The translations under genes and the position numbers were made by a program. From Pseudomonadota bacterium (GTDB lineage: Bacteria > Desulfobacterota > Desulfobulbia > Desulfobulbales > Desulfocapsaceae), in NCBI GenBank assembly GCA_018817385.1, contig JAHIUA010000098.1, positions 62,001 through 126,000 of the forward strand: 64,000 bases of DNA. Reading direction: 5' to 3'. The notes beneath the pieces were generated by a model, which worked only from the letters and a program-made list of their open reading frames with translations, did no database searches and was not told where the DNA came from. This document shows, one piece after another, positions 9,134-20,371 of this stretch (position 1 is the first letter of the stretch; each line of letters begins with the position of its first letter).

Positions 9134-11047
9134 ATGGGAAAGATAATTGGAATTGATCTAGGAACAACCAACTCATGTGTGGCCGTCATGGAAGGTGGCG
9201 ATCCCACAGTTATTGCCAATGTAGAAGGCAATCGAACCACACCTTCTATTGTCGCATTTTCAGATAGTAATGAGCGAATGGTCGGTCAGGTTGCAAAACG
9301 ACAGGCCGTGACCAATCCGGAGCGGACCTTATATGCCGTCAAGCGCCTCATCGGTCGCAAATTCAGCGATGCCGAAGTGCAGAAATCAATCAAGATCAGC
9401 CCCTTCAAGATCAGCGAAGGAAAAGGTGGCAGTGCCGCCATCGAGGTGGAAGGGAAGTCTTACACTCCGGCAGAGATCTCCGCCATGATCCTTGGCAAGA
9501 TGAAGCAGACTGCGGAAGACTATCTGGGAGAAGAGGTGACCGATGCCGTGGTTACTGTTCCCGCCTATTTCAATGATGCCCAGCGTCAGGCCACCAAGGA
9601 TGCCGGAAAGATTGCCGGTCTCAATGTCCAGCGTATTATCAATGAGCCCACCGCTGCCTCTCTTGCCTACGGCCTTGATAAAAAAGGTGAAGAGAAGATT
9701 GCCGTTTTTGACCTTGGCGGGGGAACATTTGATGTTTCTATTCTCGAGATCGGTGACGGTGTCTTTGAAGTGAAGTCTACCAACGGTGACACCTTCCTCG
9801 GCGGTGAAGACTTTGATATGCGCATCGTGAACTGGTTGGCAGACGAGTTTAAGCGTAGCCAGGGAATTGACCTGCGCAGTGATAAAATGGCCTTGCAGCG
9901 TCTCAAAGAAGAAGGTGAAAAAGCCAAGATGGAGCTTTCCACCACCATGGAAACTGATATCAACCTTCCTTTTATCACTGCAGATGCTTCCGGTCCGAAA
10001 CATCTGAACATGAAACTGAGTCGGTCCAAATATGAGAGCCTGGTGGAAGATCTGGTGGAACGGACCGTGGCACCATGCAAGACCGCACTCAAAGATGCCG
10101 GGCTTTCCGCCTCTGACATCGACGAGGTGATTCTGGTGGGTGGCATGAGCCGGATGCCCAAGGTTCAGGAGATGGTCCAGAAGATCTTTGGCAAGGCCCC
10201 TCACAAGGGGGTGAACCCGGATGAGGTTGTAGCCATCGGTGCTGCTATTCAGGGTGGCGTTCTCCAGGGTGATGTGAAAGATGTTCTCCTCCTCGATGTT
10301 ACTCCTCTTTCTCTGGGGATCGAGACTCTGGGCGGTGTGACCACCAAGCTGATCGAGAAAAACACCACGGTTCCCACCAAAAAGAGCCAGGTCTTTTCCA
10401 CTGCAGCAGACAATCAGCCAGCGGTTTCTATCCATGTCCTCCAGGGTGAACGGGAAATGGCTCAGGACAACAAGACCATTGGTCGTTTCGAGCTCTCCGA
10501 TATTCCGCCCTCACCACGAGGCGTGCCTCAGATCGAGGTCTCGTTTGACCTGGATGCTAATGGTATCCTCCATGTCTCAGCTAAGGATCTGGGTACCAAC
10601 AAGGAACAGTCCATTCGTATCACTGCTTCCTCCGGACTCACTGAAGCTGAGATTGAGAAGATGAAGCGGGATGCAGAACTGCATGCCGATGAAGACAAAA
10701 AACGTAAGGCACTTGTCGATGCCCGTAACAATGCCGATGGCTTGATGCATGCCTCCGGGAAGTCACTGAAAGATCTTGGTGATAAGGTGGATGCGGAGAC
10801 AAAGGGGAATGTCGAGCGTGAGATCGAAAAAGTGAAAAAGGCCGTTGAGGGTGATGATACTGAGGCAATCAATGCTGCTGTGGAGGAGTTGACCAAGGCT
10901 TCCCATAAACTGGCTGAACTCATGTATGCCCAGGCATCTAAGGAAACTCCAGATGGTGATAGCTCTGCCGGCGGCGGCAGCAAGGCGAAACAGGATGATG
11001 ATGTGGTTGATGCTGACTTTGAAGAGGTCAAAGACGACAAGAAGTAA
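9134..11047 (+). CDS. dnaK: molecular chaperone DnaK (Hsp70)
   Basis: Complete 637-residue Hsp70. The nucleotide-binding domain begins [22 protein letters not shown] and contains [17 protein letters not shown] and [15 protein letters not shown]. The substrate-binding domain follows the linker [19 protein letters not shown], and the lid ends in an acidic, glycine-containing tail. Ribosome site AAGGAG lies six bases before the ATG. It works with GrpE upstream; DnaJ is not in this window. A strong terminator follows 48 bases after the stop. Confidence 0.99.
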   Translation: MGKIIGIDLGTTNSCVAVMEGGDPTVIANVEGNRTTPSIVAFSDSNERMVGQVAKRQAVTNPERTLYAVKRLIGRKFSDAEVQKSIKISPFKISEGKGGSAAIEVEGKSYTPAEISAMILGKMKQTAEDYLGEEVTDAVVTVPAYFNDAQRQATKDAGKIAGLNVQRIINEPTAASLAYGLDKKGEEKIAVFDLGGGTFDVSILEIGDGVFEVKSTNGDTFLGGEDFDMRIVNWLADEFKRSQGIDLRSDKMALQRLKEEGEKAKMELSTTMETDINLPFITADASGPKHLNMKLSRSKYESLVEDLVERTVAPCKTALKDAGLSASDIDEVILVGGMSRMPKVQEMVQKIFGKAPHKGVNPDEVVAIGAAIQGGVLQGDVKDVLLLDVTPLSLGIETLGGVTTKLIEKNTTVPTKKSQVFSTAADNQPAVSIHVLQGEREMAQDNKTIGRFELSDIPPSPRGVPQIEVSFDLDANGILHVSAKDLGTNKEQSIRITASSGLTEAEIEKMKRDAELHADEDKKRKALVDARNNADGLMHASGKSLKDLGDKVDAETKGNVEREIEKVKKAVEGDDTEAINAAVEELTKASHKLAELMYAQASKETPDGDSSAGGGSKAKQDDDVVDADFEEVKDDKK

Positions 11048-11094
11048 TATCCTGGGCAGAGTGAGATAAGTGTAGGGCCAGGATAGGCAAAGAG

Positions 11095-11137
11095 AAAGGG
11101 GAAATTCGGAATAATTCGAATTTCCCCTTTTTTGTTT
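11095..11137 (+). terminator. Rho-independent terminator of dnaK
   Basis: A perfect stem, AAAGGGGAAATTCG pairing with CGAATTTCCCCTTT around an eight-base loop, followed by a run of T. The A-rich left flank makes it potentially bidirectional. Confidence 0.9.
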
Positions 11138-11430
11138 TGACCAGTCCTGCAAGTGGAGTAGTATGGGCGACTGTTGTCGCAGTGGTTGAGCTCGATAGGC
11201 CTTTTCTCCGGGAGGAGCCAGAGAGCCGATGGCCATCGCTTGCAGGGGATTTCTGGTAGCGATTGTTGCTCAGTTCAATGCCTCTTGCCGATTGTGATCG
11301 GGTTCAGGGTACGCCTCTGTATATGGGGGCGCCTCTTGTTGTCCACTGCCATCGAAAACGTATTTGTACCCTGGGGAGAGGTATGTCCTCGGGGGAACAT
11401 TCTAACTTTAAAACCTTACGCCTTGTCATT

Positions 11431-12396
11431 ATGAAAATTCTCTCAGGTATTCAGCCCTCAGGTCAGCTTCACATCGGTAACTATTTCGGAATGATGAAGA
11501 CGATGATTTCCAATATGGAAAATTCAGAACTCTATGTCTTTATCGTTAATCTTCATGCCCTTACTTCGGTCCATGATCAACGGAGACTGGCCACAGGTAC
11601 CCTGGAGGCAGCGGCCGACTTCCTGGCGCTGGGATTGGACCCGGATAAATGCATTTTCTGGGTGCAGTCCGATGTCCCTGAGGTCTGTGAACTGACCTGG
11701 ATCCTTTCCACCGTGACGCCTATGGGACTCATGGAACGGTGTCATTCCTATAAGGACAAGGTCGCCAAGGGAATTGATGCCAGCCACGGCCTCTTTTCCT
11801 ATCCTGTGCTCATGGCTGCCGATATTCTTCTCTATCAGGCCGACCAGGTACCGGTGGGTAAGGATCAGAAACAACATCTGGAGGTGGCAAGAGATATTGC
11901 CCAGAAATTCAATAGCACCTATGGTGAAACCTTTGTCATTCCCGAGCCTGGCATCAGTGAGACCACGGCAACAGTCCCCGGTCTTGACGGACAGAAGATG
12001 TCCAAGTCTTACGACAACACCATTCCCATTTTTCTCGAAGGTAAGGCCTTGAAGAAAAGGGTTATGGCCATTGAAACCGATGCCACTGCCGTGGAAGCCC
12101 CCAAGGACCCGGATAGCTGTAATCTCTTTTCCATGTTCAAGCTCTTCGCCAGCCCTGAGCGGCTGGAGGAGGTGCGTGGCCTCTATGTGAATGGCGGCGC
12201 AGCCTATGGCTATATTAAGTTGGAACTGTTGGATCTGATCAGTGACTGTTTTGCCGAGGCCCGCCTGAAAAAAGCTGAGTATCTGGCTGACCCGGCGATG
12301 CTTCGTGCTCTCTTGCTGAGAGGGGCAGACAAGGCCCGGAAAAAGGCTGTGGTGACCCTGGATCTGGTTCGTGAGCGAGTGGGCTTGAACTACTGA
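11431..12396 (+). CDS. trpS: tryptophan--tRNA ligase
   Basis: A 321-residue class I aminoacyl-tRNA synthetase charging tRNA-Trp. The HIGH-like motif is in SGIQPSGQLHIGNYFG at the N-terminus, and the KMSKS motif appears exactly in GLDGQKMSKSYDNTI near residue 192. The start at MKILSGIQPSG is the canonical TrpRS start, although no strong ribosome site precedes it; the open frame continues 56 codons upstream without family similarity. The 290 bases between the dnaK terminator and this gene hold no recognisable gene. Confidence 0.97.
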   Translation: MKILSGIQPSGQLHIGNYFGMMKTMISNMENSELYVFIVNLHALTSVHDQRRLATGTLEAAADFLALGLDPDKCIFWVQSDVPEVCELTWILSTVTPMGLMERCHSYKDKVAKGIDASHGLFSYPVLMAADILLYQADQVPVGKDQKQHLEVARDIAQKFNSTYGETFVIPEPGISETTATVPGLDGQKMSKSYDNTIPIFLEGKALKKRVMAIETDATAVEAPKDPDSCNLFSMFKLFASPERLEEVRGLYVNGGAAYGYIKLELLDLISDCFAEARLKKAEYLADPAMLRALLLRGADKARKKAVVTLDLVRERVGLNY

Positions 12397-12453
12397 AAAG
12401 CCGGTTCTCTTTGGGAGACGGGTCTCTTGCCTGGCTTCCCGAGGGAGTGTCAT

Positions 12454-12487
12454 CAGGCCACTGTTGTAAAAATGGCCTGGGGTGTTT
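12454..12487 (+). terminator. probable trpS terminator
   Basis: Seven-base stem CAGGCCA/TGGCCTG around a 12-base loop, followed by GGGGTGTTTT. The T run is short, so this is a moderate call. Confidence 0.45.
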
Positions 12488-12846
12488 TGCTGCCGCCACG
12501 GCGATTCTCTTTTTTGTAAAGCATGTTGCCCCTCTTGGCCAAGTGGGGAGGGGGGACACCCTTCTCATCTGTTGATAAAGACTCATGTGTTTCTCTTCTC
12601 TCCATTCTCCTTTCTCGTCCTTTCCCGGCCTCTCTTCTTCCTGGCCGTATAAACGGTCATCACCTGCAAGCTGTTGAACTCCGCCCCATTGTCAGGGCGA
12701 CGGTGAAGATGTTTCCTTTGACCCTGGCGCGTCTGGTCAGCATAGAAAAAGAGCAGGATAGAGAGGTCTGGAAAAGATGGCCACGAAAATTGGGTCAGGA
12801 TGGGTCGCTATGGGGGGAGATGCTGTCGCAGAGGAAGAGAGGCACA

Positions 12847-12882
12847 AGGCCTGGCCGGAATCTGCTCCGACCAGGCCTTTAC
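12847..12882. terminator. hairpin downstream of the PPIase gene
   Basis: AGGCCTGG-c-CGGA pairs with TCCG-a-CCAGGCCT, giving a stem of about 12 pairs. It lies 35 bases beyond the PPIase stop on the minus strand. The plus side is followed by TTTACTT; the minus side has little T. Confidence 0.45.
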
Positions 12883-12912
12883 TTGATGATTTTCAGCCCG
12901 TAAGGCTTTGCT

Positions 12913-13944
12913 TTAGAAATCGATCAATTCAACATCAAAGACCATGGTGGCATTGGGAGGGATGGGACCCCGTCCTGAGGGGCCATAGCCGAGGTCTGCC
13001 GGGATGATGAGAACCCGTTTTTCTCCCTTCTTCATGGTGAGCAGGGCCTCGTCCCAACCCTTGATAACCCGTCCCTGGCCCACAGGAAAATCAATGGGAG
13101 TGCCGCGGTCTATGGACGAATCAAATTTGCTGCCGTTCAGGAGTTTACCGGTGTAATGGACCTTGACCATGGTGCCGGGAGCGGGCATCTCTCCTGTTCC
13201 TTCAGCCACCACCACATACTTGAGTCCGGAAGGGGTGGTGACGGCATCGGGCCACTGTTTCTTGATCTTGTCAAGTGTCTCTTCCATGGCCGCCAGTTCT
13301 TTTTCCCGGGCGCGCTGTTCCATGGTGGCCAGCAGAGAGTCAAAGGCCTCCTGGTCGCTCTTAAAGGCTTCTGCCTTAGCCCCAACCCGAATGATTTCCA
13401 GGGTTTTGATGGTGTCGCCCTTCTGGATCTTATTTACCACGTCCATACCGGAGACCACATGGCCAAAGACCGTGTGTTTGCCATCAAGATGAGGGGTGGC
13501 TACGTGGGTGATGAAGAACTGACTGCCGTTGGTGCCGGGTCCGGCGTTGGCCATGGAGAGGATACCGGGGCCTTTGTGGCGGAGGCTGGGGTCAATCTCA
13601 TCGGGGAAGGTATACCCAGGACCGCCGGTGCCGGTGCCCAGAGGACAACCGCCTTGAATCATAAAATCAGCAATGACCCGGTGAAAGGCGAGCCCGTCGT
13701 AAAAACGAACACCGTCTTTGCCAGCGCCCCCACCGAGGTGTTTAGTACCTTCAGCAAGTCCCACCAGATTGGCCACGGTAAGTGGGGTTTTCTCATATTC
13801 AAGGGTGCAGAGAATATCGCCCTTGCTGGTGATGAATTTGGCGTAGAGTCCATCTGCTAATTTGCTTTCTGCCATTACGGTATCTCCAAAAAAATTAAAT
13901 AAAAGAAAAAATGTTGTGATGAATAAGAGTGTTATTGTATGCAT
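12913..13944 (-). CDS. cyclophilin-FKBP fusion peptidyl-prolyl isomerase
   Basis: A 343-residue protein with two different prolyl isomerase domains. Residues about 30-195 are cyclophilin ([36 protein letters not shown]). After a helical linker (about 200-235), residues about 240-343 are FKBP ([47 protein letters not shown]). The start at 13944 has a good ribosome site (AAGGAG, five bases away) and yields a signal peptide ending TVMA-ES, implying periplasmic folding work. A second ATG at residue 24 also has a GGAG eight bases upstream and would give a cytosolic form. Such dual immunophilins are known but uncommon in bacteria. Confidence 0.92.
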   Translation of the reverse strand: MHTITLLFITTFFLLFNFFGDTVMAESKLADGLYAKFITSKGDILCTLEYEKTPLTVANLVGLAEGTKHLGGGAGKDGVRFYDGLAFHRVIADFMIQGGCPLGTGTGGPGYTFPDEIDPSLRHKGPGILSMANAGPGTNGSQFFITHVATPHLDGKHTVFGHVVSGMDVVNKIQKGDTIKTLEIIRVGAKAEAFKSDQEAFDSLLATMEQRAREKELAAMEETLDKIKKQWPDAVTTPSGLKYVVVAEGTGEMPAPGTMVKVHYTGKLLNGSKFDSSIDRGTPIDFPVGQGRVIKGWDEALLTMKKGEKRVLIIPADLGYGPSGRGPIPPNATMVFDVELIDF

Positions 13945-14117
13945 GAAAACTCCTTCTGAAAAGGGGGGGGGATGAGAAAAGTCTGCAGCCCTGTGATGCA
14001 GGGTCTATCAATACCAAATTGGAAGGAAAATCCAAGAAGAAAAATCAGGGGTGGGGGAAGATTAGTGCCCTACGGCGATTATTTAACCCGGTTTTGCGGG
14101 CTCTGACCCGATTCCTG

Positions 14118-14146
14118 TTGACTCATTTCTTTTTTCTTAGTTTAAT
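14118..14146 (+). promoter_or_regulatory. sigma-70 promoter for waaA
   Basis: TTGACT, a 17-base spacer and TTTAAT, in an AT-rich stretch 77 bases before the waaA start. The spacing and hexamers are close to consensus. Confidence 0.65.
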
Positions 14147-14222
14147 ATTCTGATTTTGTCTGCGCTGTTTGCTTTGTGGGGGAAACATCCCCGAGAGGTT
14201 CTGTCTGGAGGAGAGGCTGAGA

Positions 14223-15503
14223 TTGTACATTTTTTATCAGGTGATTTCCTGTACGCTTTTCCTCCTCGTTTTTCCCTTTTTTTTGCTGTTTGCGCTGCTG
14301 AGTGGTCGCCATCGGGACAGGCTCGGACAGCGGTTGGGTACCTATCCGGAGCTGGCTCAAAAAACAAAGGGGGATATCAGAATATGGCTACATGCCTCTT
14401 CTGTGGGCGAGGTCCAGGCCGCCCGAGCCCTTATTCCCGAGATTCGGCGCCTGCTTCCTGGGGCTGGTTTTGTCTTGTCCACCATGACAGTCCATGGGCG
14501 ACGGGTAGCGGAAAAATTTCTGGGGGAAGACGTCAGCTGCGTCCTGGCCCCGCTGGATGTCCCTTTCATTGTTGAGAGAGGCGTTGCCGCTATTGATCCG
14601 GACCTGTATGTCTGTATCGAAACCGAAATCTGGCCCCTCATCTTGAAAAAGATCAGGCAAAGAGGACGGCCGCTGGTACTGGTCAATGGACGGATGTCCG
14701 AGCGTTCCTATGGGGGGTACCGCAGGATTCGCTGCTTCATGGCAGTTATCTTGGCCCAGTTTGCGCAACTGGCGGTGATCAGCTCTGCCGATAGTGAGCG
14801 TTATGTCGCCCTGGGTGTGGACAGGAAAAAGATTCAGGTCCTGGGTAATGTAAAATATGATTTGGCCCTGCCCCCTGATCAGGATGCAATACAGGCTCGC
14901 TATCGATCACTGCTCGCTATCGCATCCGGGTGTGAGGTTCTGATAGCCGGTTCCACCCATGGCAAGGAAGAAGAAGAGCTGCTGGCGTATCTCGAAGCCG
15001 GCCGAGACGGAGGAAGGCAACTCCTGATCCTTGCCCCTCGTCACCTGGAGCGTCTCCCACAGCTCCGGCAGATGCTTGAGCAAGAGGGACATCCCTTTGA
15101 CCTGTTCAGCGATCTGGAAAAGGGGCAGGCGAGGCAGGCGGATCTGGTCCTCGTGGATTGCATGGGCGAATTGGCCATGCTCTATTCCGTTGCTGACTAT
15201 GTCTTCTGCGGCGGCAGTTTCGTTCCCCGGGGTGGTCATAATGTGATGGAGATCGCCCTCTGGAACAGGGTCGTTTTTTATGGTCCCCATATGAGCGATT
15301 ACAGGGATGCGACCAGGATGCTGGAAGAGGCGGGCAGCGGCTTTATGGTCCGCGATGGACTTGCTTTGCAAGCAAAAATAGAGTTTTTTAGAGAGCATGA
15401 GCAGGAGTACCATCTGGCCTGCATACGGGCCGGAGAGATTGCCCGGGCCCAGCAGGGTGCCGCCAGGAAGCAGGCGGTGGTGGTGGCTTCTCTCTTACAA
15501 TAA
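14223..15503 (+). CDS. waaA: 3-deoxy-D-manno-octulosonic acid (Kdo) transferase
   Basis: Transfers Kdo from CMP-Kdo to lipid A precursor at the inner membrane, the first step of LPS core assembly. An N-terminal transmembrane anchor ([19 protein letters not shown]) is followed by the GT-B Kdo transferase domain: [14 protein letters not shown] near residue 50 and a C-terminal [19 protein letters not shown]. The TTG at 14223 was chosen because GGAGGAG lies nine bases upstream and gives 426 residues, the usual WaaA length; the frame stays open to 14169. The carAB genes follow closely in the same direction. Presence of waaA marks an LPS-bearing outer membrane. Confidence 0.95.
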   Translation: MYIFYQVISCTLFLLVFPFFLLFALLSGRHRDRLGQRLGTYPELAQKTKGDIRIWLHASSVGEVQAARALIPEIRRLLPGAGFVLSTMTVHGRRVAEKFLGEDVSCVLAPLDVPFIVERGVAAIDPDLYVCIETEIWPLILKKIRQRGRPLVLVNGRMSERSYGGYRRIRCFMAVILAQFAQLAVISSADSERYVALGVDRKKIQVLGNVKYDLALPPDQDAIQARYRSLLAIASGCEVLIAGSTHGKEEEELLAYLEAGRDGGRQLLILAPRHLERLPQLRQMLEQEGHPFDLFSDLEKGQARQADLVLVDCMGELAMLYSVADYVFCGGSFVPRGGHNVMEIALWNRVVFYGPHMSDYRDATRMLEEAGSGFMVRDGLALQAKIEFFREHEQEYHLACIRAGEIARAQQGAARKQAVVVASLLQ

Positions 15504-15550
15504 AGGCCTGCCAGGGCCGTTTACCCAGAAGTGAAGTACAGGGGAATTAT

Positions 15551-16666
15551 ATGAAAGCAGTTATTGTCTTGGAAGATGGAACCTTTTTTGAGGGTCGATC
15601 TTTTACCGGATCCGGTGAGGCGGTTGGTGAAATCGTCTTCAATACCTCCATGAGCGGGTATCAGGAAATCCTTACCGATCCCTCCTATACGGGCCAGATC
15701 GTCACCATGACCTATCCCTTGATTGGTAATTACGGCGTCAATAAGGCGGATATGGAGTCTGCATCTGTTCACCCCATGGCCTTTCTGGTCAAAGAATACA
15801 ACGACTATCCTTCCAACTATCGTTCCGAGGGGACCCTCGCCGATTTTCTGCGCCAGTACGGGGTGCTGGGAGTGGAAGGGTTTGATACCCGGGCCCTGGT
15901 CCGTCACATCCGAACCAAGGGGGCCATGAAGGGTATCGTCTCCACTGAAGATCTGGATCGTGATTCCCTGGTGGCCCGAGCTCGTCAGTGGTCCGGACTG
16001 GTCGGCCAGGACATGGTGAGCCGGGTGACCTGCCGGGAACCATACGGCTGGGCCGATAACCGTCCGGTTCCTGGAACCAATTTTGCCACGGCTCAATCCG
16101 GGCTCAACAATCCTCACAAGATTGTCGCCTTTGATTTTGGTCTCAAGTATAACCAGGCCCGAATCTTGACGGACAAGGGCTGTCAGGTCCAGGTGGTGCC
16201 GGCATCAACCGATGCCGAGACGGTCCTGGCCATGAATCCAGACGGGATCTTTCTCTCCAATGGTCCAGGTGACCCAGAGGGGGTACCCGGGGTCGTTGCG
16301 ACCATTCGCAGCCTCCTGGGGAAAAAGCCTATTTTTGGTATCTGTCTGGGACATCAGCTACTTGGCCTTGCCTATGGCGGCTCTACCTACAAGCTGAAAT
16401 TTGGTCACCGGGGCGGCAATCAGCCGGTCAAGGATCTGACCACCGGCCGAGTGGAGATCACCTCCCAGAACCACGGGTTTTGTGTGGACATGGACAGTAT
16501 CAATCCGGAGGAGGTGGAACTTACCCATATCAACCTCAATGATGGCTCTGTTGAGGGAATGCGCCATAAAAAATATCAGGCCTTCTCTGTTCAGTATCAT
16601 CCGGAACATGCACCGGGCCCTCATGATGCCATGTATCTCTTTGATCGCTTCTTAAAGATGCTCTGA
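15551..16666 (+). CDS. carA: carbamoyl-phosphate synthase small subunit
   Basis: A 371-residue glutaminase subunit that feeds ammonia to CarB for arginine and pyrimidine synthesis. The N-terminal domain starts [18 protein letters not shown]. The class I amidotransferase domain has the Cys nucleophile in [16 protein letters not shown] and the His-Glu pair in [12 protein letters not shown]. Ribosome site AGGGGA lies five bases before the ATG. It lies 47 bases after waaA and 94 before carB, so the three are probably co-transcribed. Confidence 0.98.
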   Translation: MKAVIVLEDGTFFEGRSFTGSGEAVGEIVFNTSMSGYQEILTDPSYTGQIVTMTYPLIGNYGVNKADMESASVHPMAFLVKEYNDYPSNYRSEGTLADFLRQYGVLGVEGFDTRALVRHIRTKGAMKGIVSTEDLDRDSLVARARQWSGLVGQDMVSRVTCREPYGWADNRPVPGTNFATAQSGLNNPHKIVAFDFGLKYNQARILTDKGCQVQVVPASTDAETVLAMNPDGIFLSNGPGDPEGVPGVVATIRSLLGKKPIFGICLGHQLLGLAYGGSTYKLKFGHRGGNQPVKDLTTGRVEITSQNHGFCVDMDSINPEEVELTHINLNDGSVEGMRHKKYQAFSVQYHPEHAPGPHDAMYLFDRFLKML

Positions 16667-16760
16667 GATTCTCTGTCTCCTGTTGAGTGAAACCCATTTG
16701 CAGAAAATTTGATTGATAAGCCCCTTGAGGGTGAAACTGAAAAAAACAAAAAACGCTCCC

Positions 16761-19700
16761 ATGCCAAAACGAACAGACATCAAAAAAATCCTCATCATTG
16801 GTTCCGGTCCGATCATTATCAGCCAGGCCTGCGAATTTGACTACTCCGGAGCCCAGGCTGTCAAAGCCTTGAAGGAAGAGGGCTACGAGGTTGTGCTCAT
16901 CAACTCGAACCCGGCCACCATCATGACCGATCCCGAGCTTGCCGACTCCACCTATATCGAACCCATCACCCCGGAGATGGTTATCAAGGTCATTGAGAAG
17001 GAACGCCCCGATGCCCTGCTCCCCACCCTGGGTGGCCAGACTGCCCTGAACACCGCCATCAAAGTGGCTGAGATGGGGGCCCTGGAGAAGTACAATGTCG
17101 AGATGCTGGCCGCCAATATCGATGTTATCAGAAAGGCCGAGGGCAGAGAAGAGTTCAAGGCCGCCATGGAGTCCATCGGCCTCAATGTGCCCATGTCTGT
17201 TATTGTCCATACCCTGGCTGATGCCATGGCTGCAGCAGAAGAAATAGGCTTTCCCGTTATTGTCCGCCCCAGTTTTACCCTGGGCGGGACCGGCGGCGGC
17301 GTGGCCTATAATCGTCATGAACTGGAAGAACTCTCCTCCTCGGGACTGGACCTCTCCATGACCACCGAGATCATGCTCGAGCGCTCCCTGCTGGGCTGGA
17401 AGGAGTATGAGCTGGAGGTGATGCGCGACTCCAAGGACAACGTGGTCATCATCTGTTCCATTGAAAATGTGGATGCCATGGGTGTCCATACCGGTGACTC
17501 CATCACCGTGGCGCCTGCCCAGACCCTCAGTGATCGCGAGTACCAGAATATGCGGGACGCGGCCATTGCCATCATCCGTGAAATCGGCGTGGAGACCGGT
17601 GGCTCAAATGTCCAGTTCGCCGTCAATCCCGTAGACGGAGAACTGATGGTCATCGAGATGAACCCCCGGGTTTCGCGGAGTTCGGCCCTGGCCTCGAAGG
17701 CCACCGGATTCCCCATTGCCAAGATTGCCGCCAAGCTCGCCGTCGGCTACACCCTGGACGAGATCAAAAACGATATCACCAGGGAGACATATGCCTCCTT
17801 TGAGCCTACTATTGATTACTGCGTGGTCAAGATTCCACGCTGGACCTTTGAAAAATTCCCCGAGGCCGAGGATCTGCTGAGCACGGCCATGAAATCAGTG
17901 GGTGAGACCATGGCCATTGGCCGCACCTTTAAAGAGGCCTTTCAGAAGGGGATGCGCTCCCTGGAGACCGGCCGCTTCGGATTTGGTGCTGACGGTAAAA
18001 ATGATCTGGGTCACCTGGAACTCGAAGACCTGGAAAGTGGACTGCGACGGCCCAATTCAAAACGCGTCTCTTACATCCACGAGGGCCTGAAACGCGGCTT
18101 TTCCATTGAAAAAATCTTCGCCCTGACCCAGATCGATCCCTGGTTCCTGCGGAATTTTCAACAGATTGTGGAGATGGAAGGAGTCATCCGCGAACGTGGC
18201 TTTCAGGGCCTGGATGCTGCTTTTCTCCGGCGGACCAAGGAGTATGGCTTTTCTGATTATCAGCTTGCCTTTCTCACCGGCACCTCAAACAAGGATGTCC
18301 GTGGCCTGCGGGCCAAGCTTGGGGTGACTCCGGTCTATAAACTGGTGGACACCTGTGCGGCTGAGTTCGAGTCCTATACCCCCTATTATTACTCCACTTA
18401 TGAGCAGGAGAATGAGGCGGTTGCTTCGGATAAGAAGAAGGTTATTATACTCGGTGGAGGCCCAAACCGTATCGGTCAGGGCATCGAGTTTGACTACTGC
18501 TGCGTCCATGCCGCCTTTGCTTTGAAAGAGATAGGGGTGGAATCCATCATGGTCAACTCCAATCCCGAGACCGTATCCACCGACTACGACACCTCGGATA
18601 AACTCTATTTCGAGCCCCTGACCCTGGAAGATGTCCTCAATATCATCGAGCAGGAAAAACCAAGTGGGGTGATCGTCCAGTTTGGCGGTCAGACTCCGCT
18701 TAACCTGGCCGTGGCTCTGGAAGAGGCCGGTGTACCCATTATCGGTACTCCGCCCGACTCCATTGACCGGGCAGAGGACAGGAAGCGTTTTCAGCAGTTC
18801 CTCCAGAAGCTGGGGCTGCGTCAGCCGGATAACGATACGGTGTATACCTTGGAGGAGGCCTTGGTTGCCTCCGAGAAGATTGGTTATCCGGTGGTGGTTC
18901 GCCCCTCCTATGTCCTGGGCGGTCGCGATATGCGTATTGCCTACAATGACAAGGAGATCCGCAACTTCATGGCCATTCCTGGTATCGCCGGGGGGGAGCA
19001 TCCTGTCTTGGTCGATAAGTTTCTTAAAGACGCCATTGAAGTGGATGTGGATGCCATCTGTGACGGAACCCATACGGTTATTGGCGGCATCCTCGAACAT
19101 ATCGAGGAAGCGGGGATCCATTCCGGTGACTCTTCCTGTGTCCTGCCGCCCCACACCCTCTCGCCGGAACTGGTGGAAGAGATCAAACGGGCCAGCCGGG
19201 CCATGGCGGAAGAGCTTGGTGTCATTGGCCTCATGAATGTTCAGTTTGCGGTGAAAGACCAGAACCTCTATATCCTTGAGGTCAACCCCAGGGCCTCCCG
19301 TACTGTTCCCTTTGTCTCCAAGGCGACCGGAGTACCGCTTGCCAAGCTGGCCACCAAGGTCATGATGGGCATGAGTCTGGAAGAACTTGGTTTCACCCGT
19401 GAGGTGGAGATCAGTCACTGGGCGGTGAAAGAGGCTGTCTTTCCCTTTGACCGGTTTGACAATGTGGATACCCTGCTTGGACCGGAGATGAAGTCCACCG
19501 GTGAGGTCATGGGGATCGATGACGACCTTGGCCTGGCCATTGCTAAGGGACAGCTGGCCACAGGCTCAACTCTGCCAGCTTCCGGCTCGGTTTTTATCAG
19601 TGTCCGCGACAGCGATAAGCAGTCCATATTGGCTCCTGCCCGCACCCTGGTGGAGATGGATTTTAAGATCATTGCCACCCGCGGCACGGCAAAATTTCTT

Positions 19701-19991
19701 GAGTCTCATAATGTGCCCTGTGAGCGGGTGAATAAGATATCCCAAGGACGGCCCCACATTCTCGACAAGCTTCAGGATAACCAGGTGGCCTGGGTGGTGA
19801 ATACCTCTTTGGGACGGCGTACCACCGAAGATTCCTATTCCATTCGTCGGGCAGCCTTGGAACTCCATGTCCCCTATACCACCACAGCTACTGGTGCCGT
19901 GGCCGTGGTCATGGCCATGAAGGCCATGCGCGAAAAAGAGATCGGGGTCCATCCGGTTCAGTATTTTACCAGAGAGGGAACAAAGCGATGA
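16761..19991 (+). CDS. carB: carbamoyl-phosphate synthase large subunit
   Basis: A 1076-residue synthetase made of two ATP-grasp halves that phosphorylate bicarbonate and then carbamate. Each half begins with a [20 protein letters not shown] type segment (start [18 protein letters not shown]; second near residue 560), each with an ATP-grasp core ([26 protein letters not shown]). The C-terminal MGS-like domain ([12 protein letters not shown], then [13 protein letters not shown]) is the allosteric region for UMP/ornithine. ATG 16761 is the family start; an in-frame GTG at 16731 would add ten residues. Confidence 0.98.
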   Translation: MPKRTDIKKILIIGSGPIIISQACEFDYSGAQAVKALKEEGYEVVLINSNPATIMTDPELADSTYIEPITPEMVIKVIEKERPDALLPTLGGQTALNTAIKVAEMGALEKYNVEMLAANIDVIRKAEGREEFKAAMESIGLNVPMSVIVHTLADAMAAAEEIGFPVIVRPSFTLGGTGGGVAYNRHELEELSSSGLDLSMTTEIMLERSLLGWKEYELEVMRDSKDNVVIICSIENVDAMGVHTGDSITVAPAQTLSDREYQNMRDAAIAIIREIGVETGGSNVQFAVNPVDGELMVIEMNPRVSRSSALASKATGFPIAKIAAKLAVGYTLDEIKNDITRETYASFEPTIDYCVVKIPRWTFEKFPEAEDLLSTAMKSVGETMAIGRTFKEAFQKGMRSLETGRFGFGADGKNDLGHLELEDLESGLRRPNSKRVSYIHEGLKRGFSIEKIFALTQIDPWFLRNFQQIVEMEGVIRERGFQGLDAAFLRRTKEYGFSDYQLAFLTGTSNKDVRGLRAKLGVTPVYKLVDTCAAEFESYTPYYYSTYEQENEAVASDKKKVIILGGGPNRIGQGIEFDYCCVHAAFALKEIGVESIMVNSNPETVSTDYDTSDKLYFEPLTLEDVLNIIEQEKPSGVIVQFGGQTPLNLAVALEEAGVPIIGTPPDSIDRAEDRKRFQQFLQKLGLRQPDNDTVYTLEEALVASEKIGYPVVVRPSYVLGGRDMRIAYNDKEIRNFMAIPGIAGGEHPVLVDKFLKDAIEVDVDAICDGTHTVIGGILEHIEEAGIHSGDSSCVLPPHTLSPELVEEIKRASRAMAEELGVIGLMNVQFAVKDQNLYILEVNPRASRTVPFVSKATGVPLAKLATKVMMGMSLEELGFTREVEISHWAVKEAVFPFDRFDNVDTLLGPEMKSTGEVMGIDDDLGLAIAKGQLATGSTLPASGSVFISVRDSDKQSILAPARTLVEMDFKIIATRGTAKFLESHNVPCERVNKISQGRPHILDKLQDNQVAWVVNTSLGRRTTEDSYSIRRAALELHVPYTTTATGAVAVVMAMKAMREKEIGVHPVQYFTREGTKR

Positions 19992-20371
19992 CTTCCAGGC
20001 GAAAAGGGAAGGCTTCAAAATTCTTTATCTGCTGTATTGTTGGAGCGTTCCAAGGGGGAGCGTTTCTTTAAAAGCCGTCTTCCTATACGTTTGTCTGCTC
20101 TTCGGGAAGCTTTTTCGAAGGTTTGTACTTATAATATATTAAGCATCACCGATTTTGAGTTGGTATAAGTCCAGCAAAAACTGATAAATGATACTCTGTT
20201 TGCAGAAAAAAGCTTTTCTGCCCTCGACATCGGTCTCTTATACCCTTAGTATAGACAACTGTTGCTCCGTGAACAAGTACAGCGGGGCAATGATTTTTCA
20301 TTGAAAATGCATCTAGTAGACACCGTATAGCGGCGTCGAGTACGCTCACTTCAGGAGTTGCGGAGGACTCT
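19992..20371. other. carB-ftsH intergenic region
   Basis: About 380 bases without a gene. It holds a perfect TATAAT at 20130-20135 with a weak -35, a direct repeat GGAGCGTT at about 20041 and 20056, and a short imperfect palindrome TCTTATAC/GTATAGA at about 20234-20252. A long leader before ftsH is possible. No terminator for carB is evident. Confidence 0.4.

Larger units (their letters stand above)
12397..12912. other. convergent intergenic region with two hairpins
   Basis: About 515 bases between trpS (plus) and the PPIase gene (minus). A 126-codon open frame on the plus strand has no ribosome site or recognisable similarity and was not called. Hairpins lie at 12454-12479 (CAGGCCA/TGGCCTG, then a weak T run) and 12847-12878. 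Confidence 0.5.

Noticed and set aside
12523-12903. 126-codon plus-strand open frame
   Set aside because: No ribosome site, no recognisable protein features, and it overlaps a palindrome near its end.
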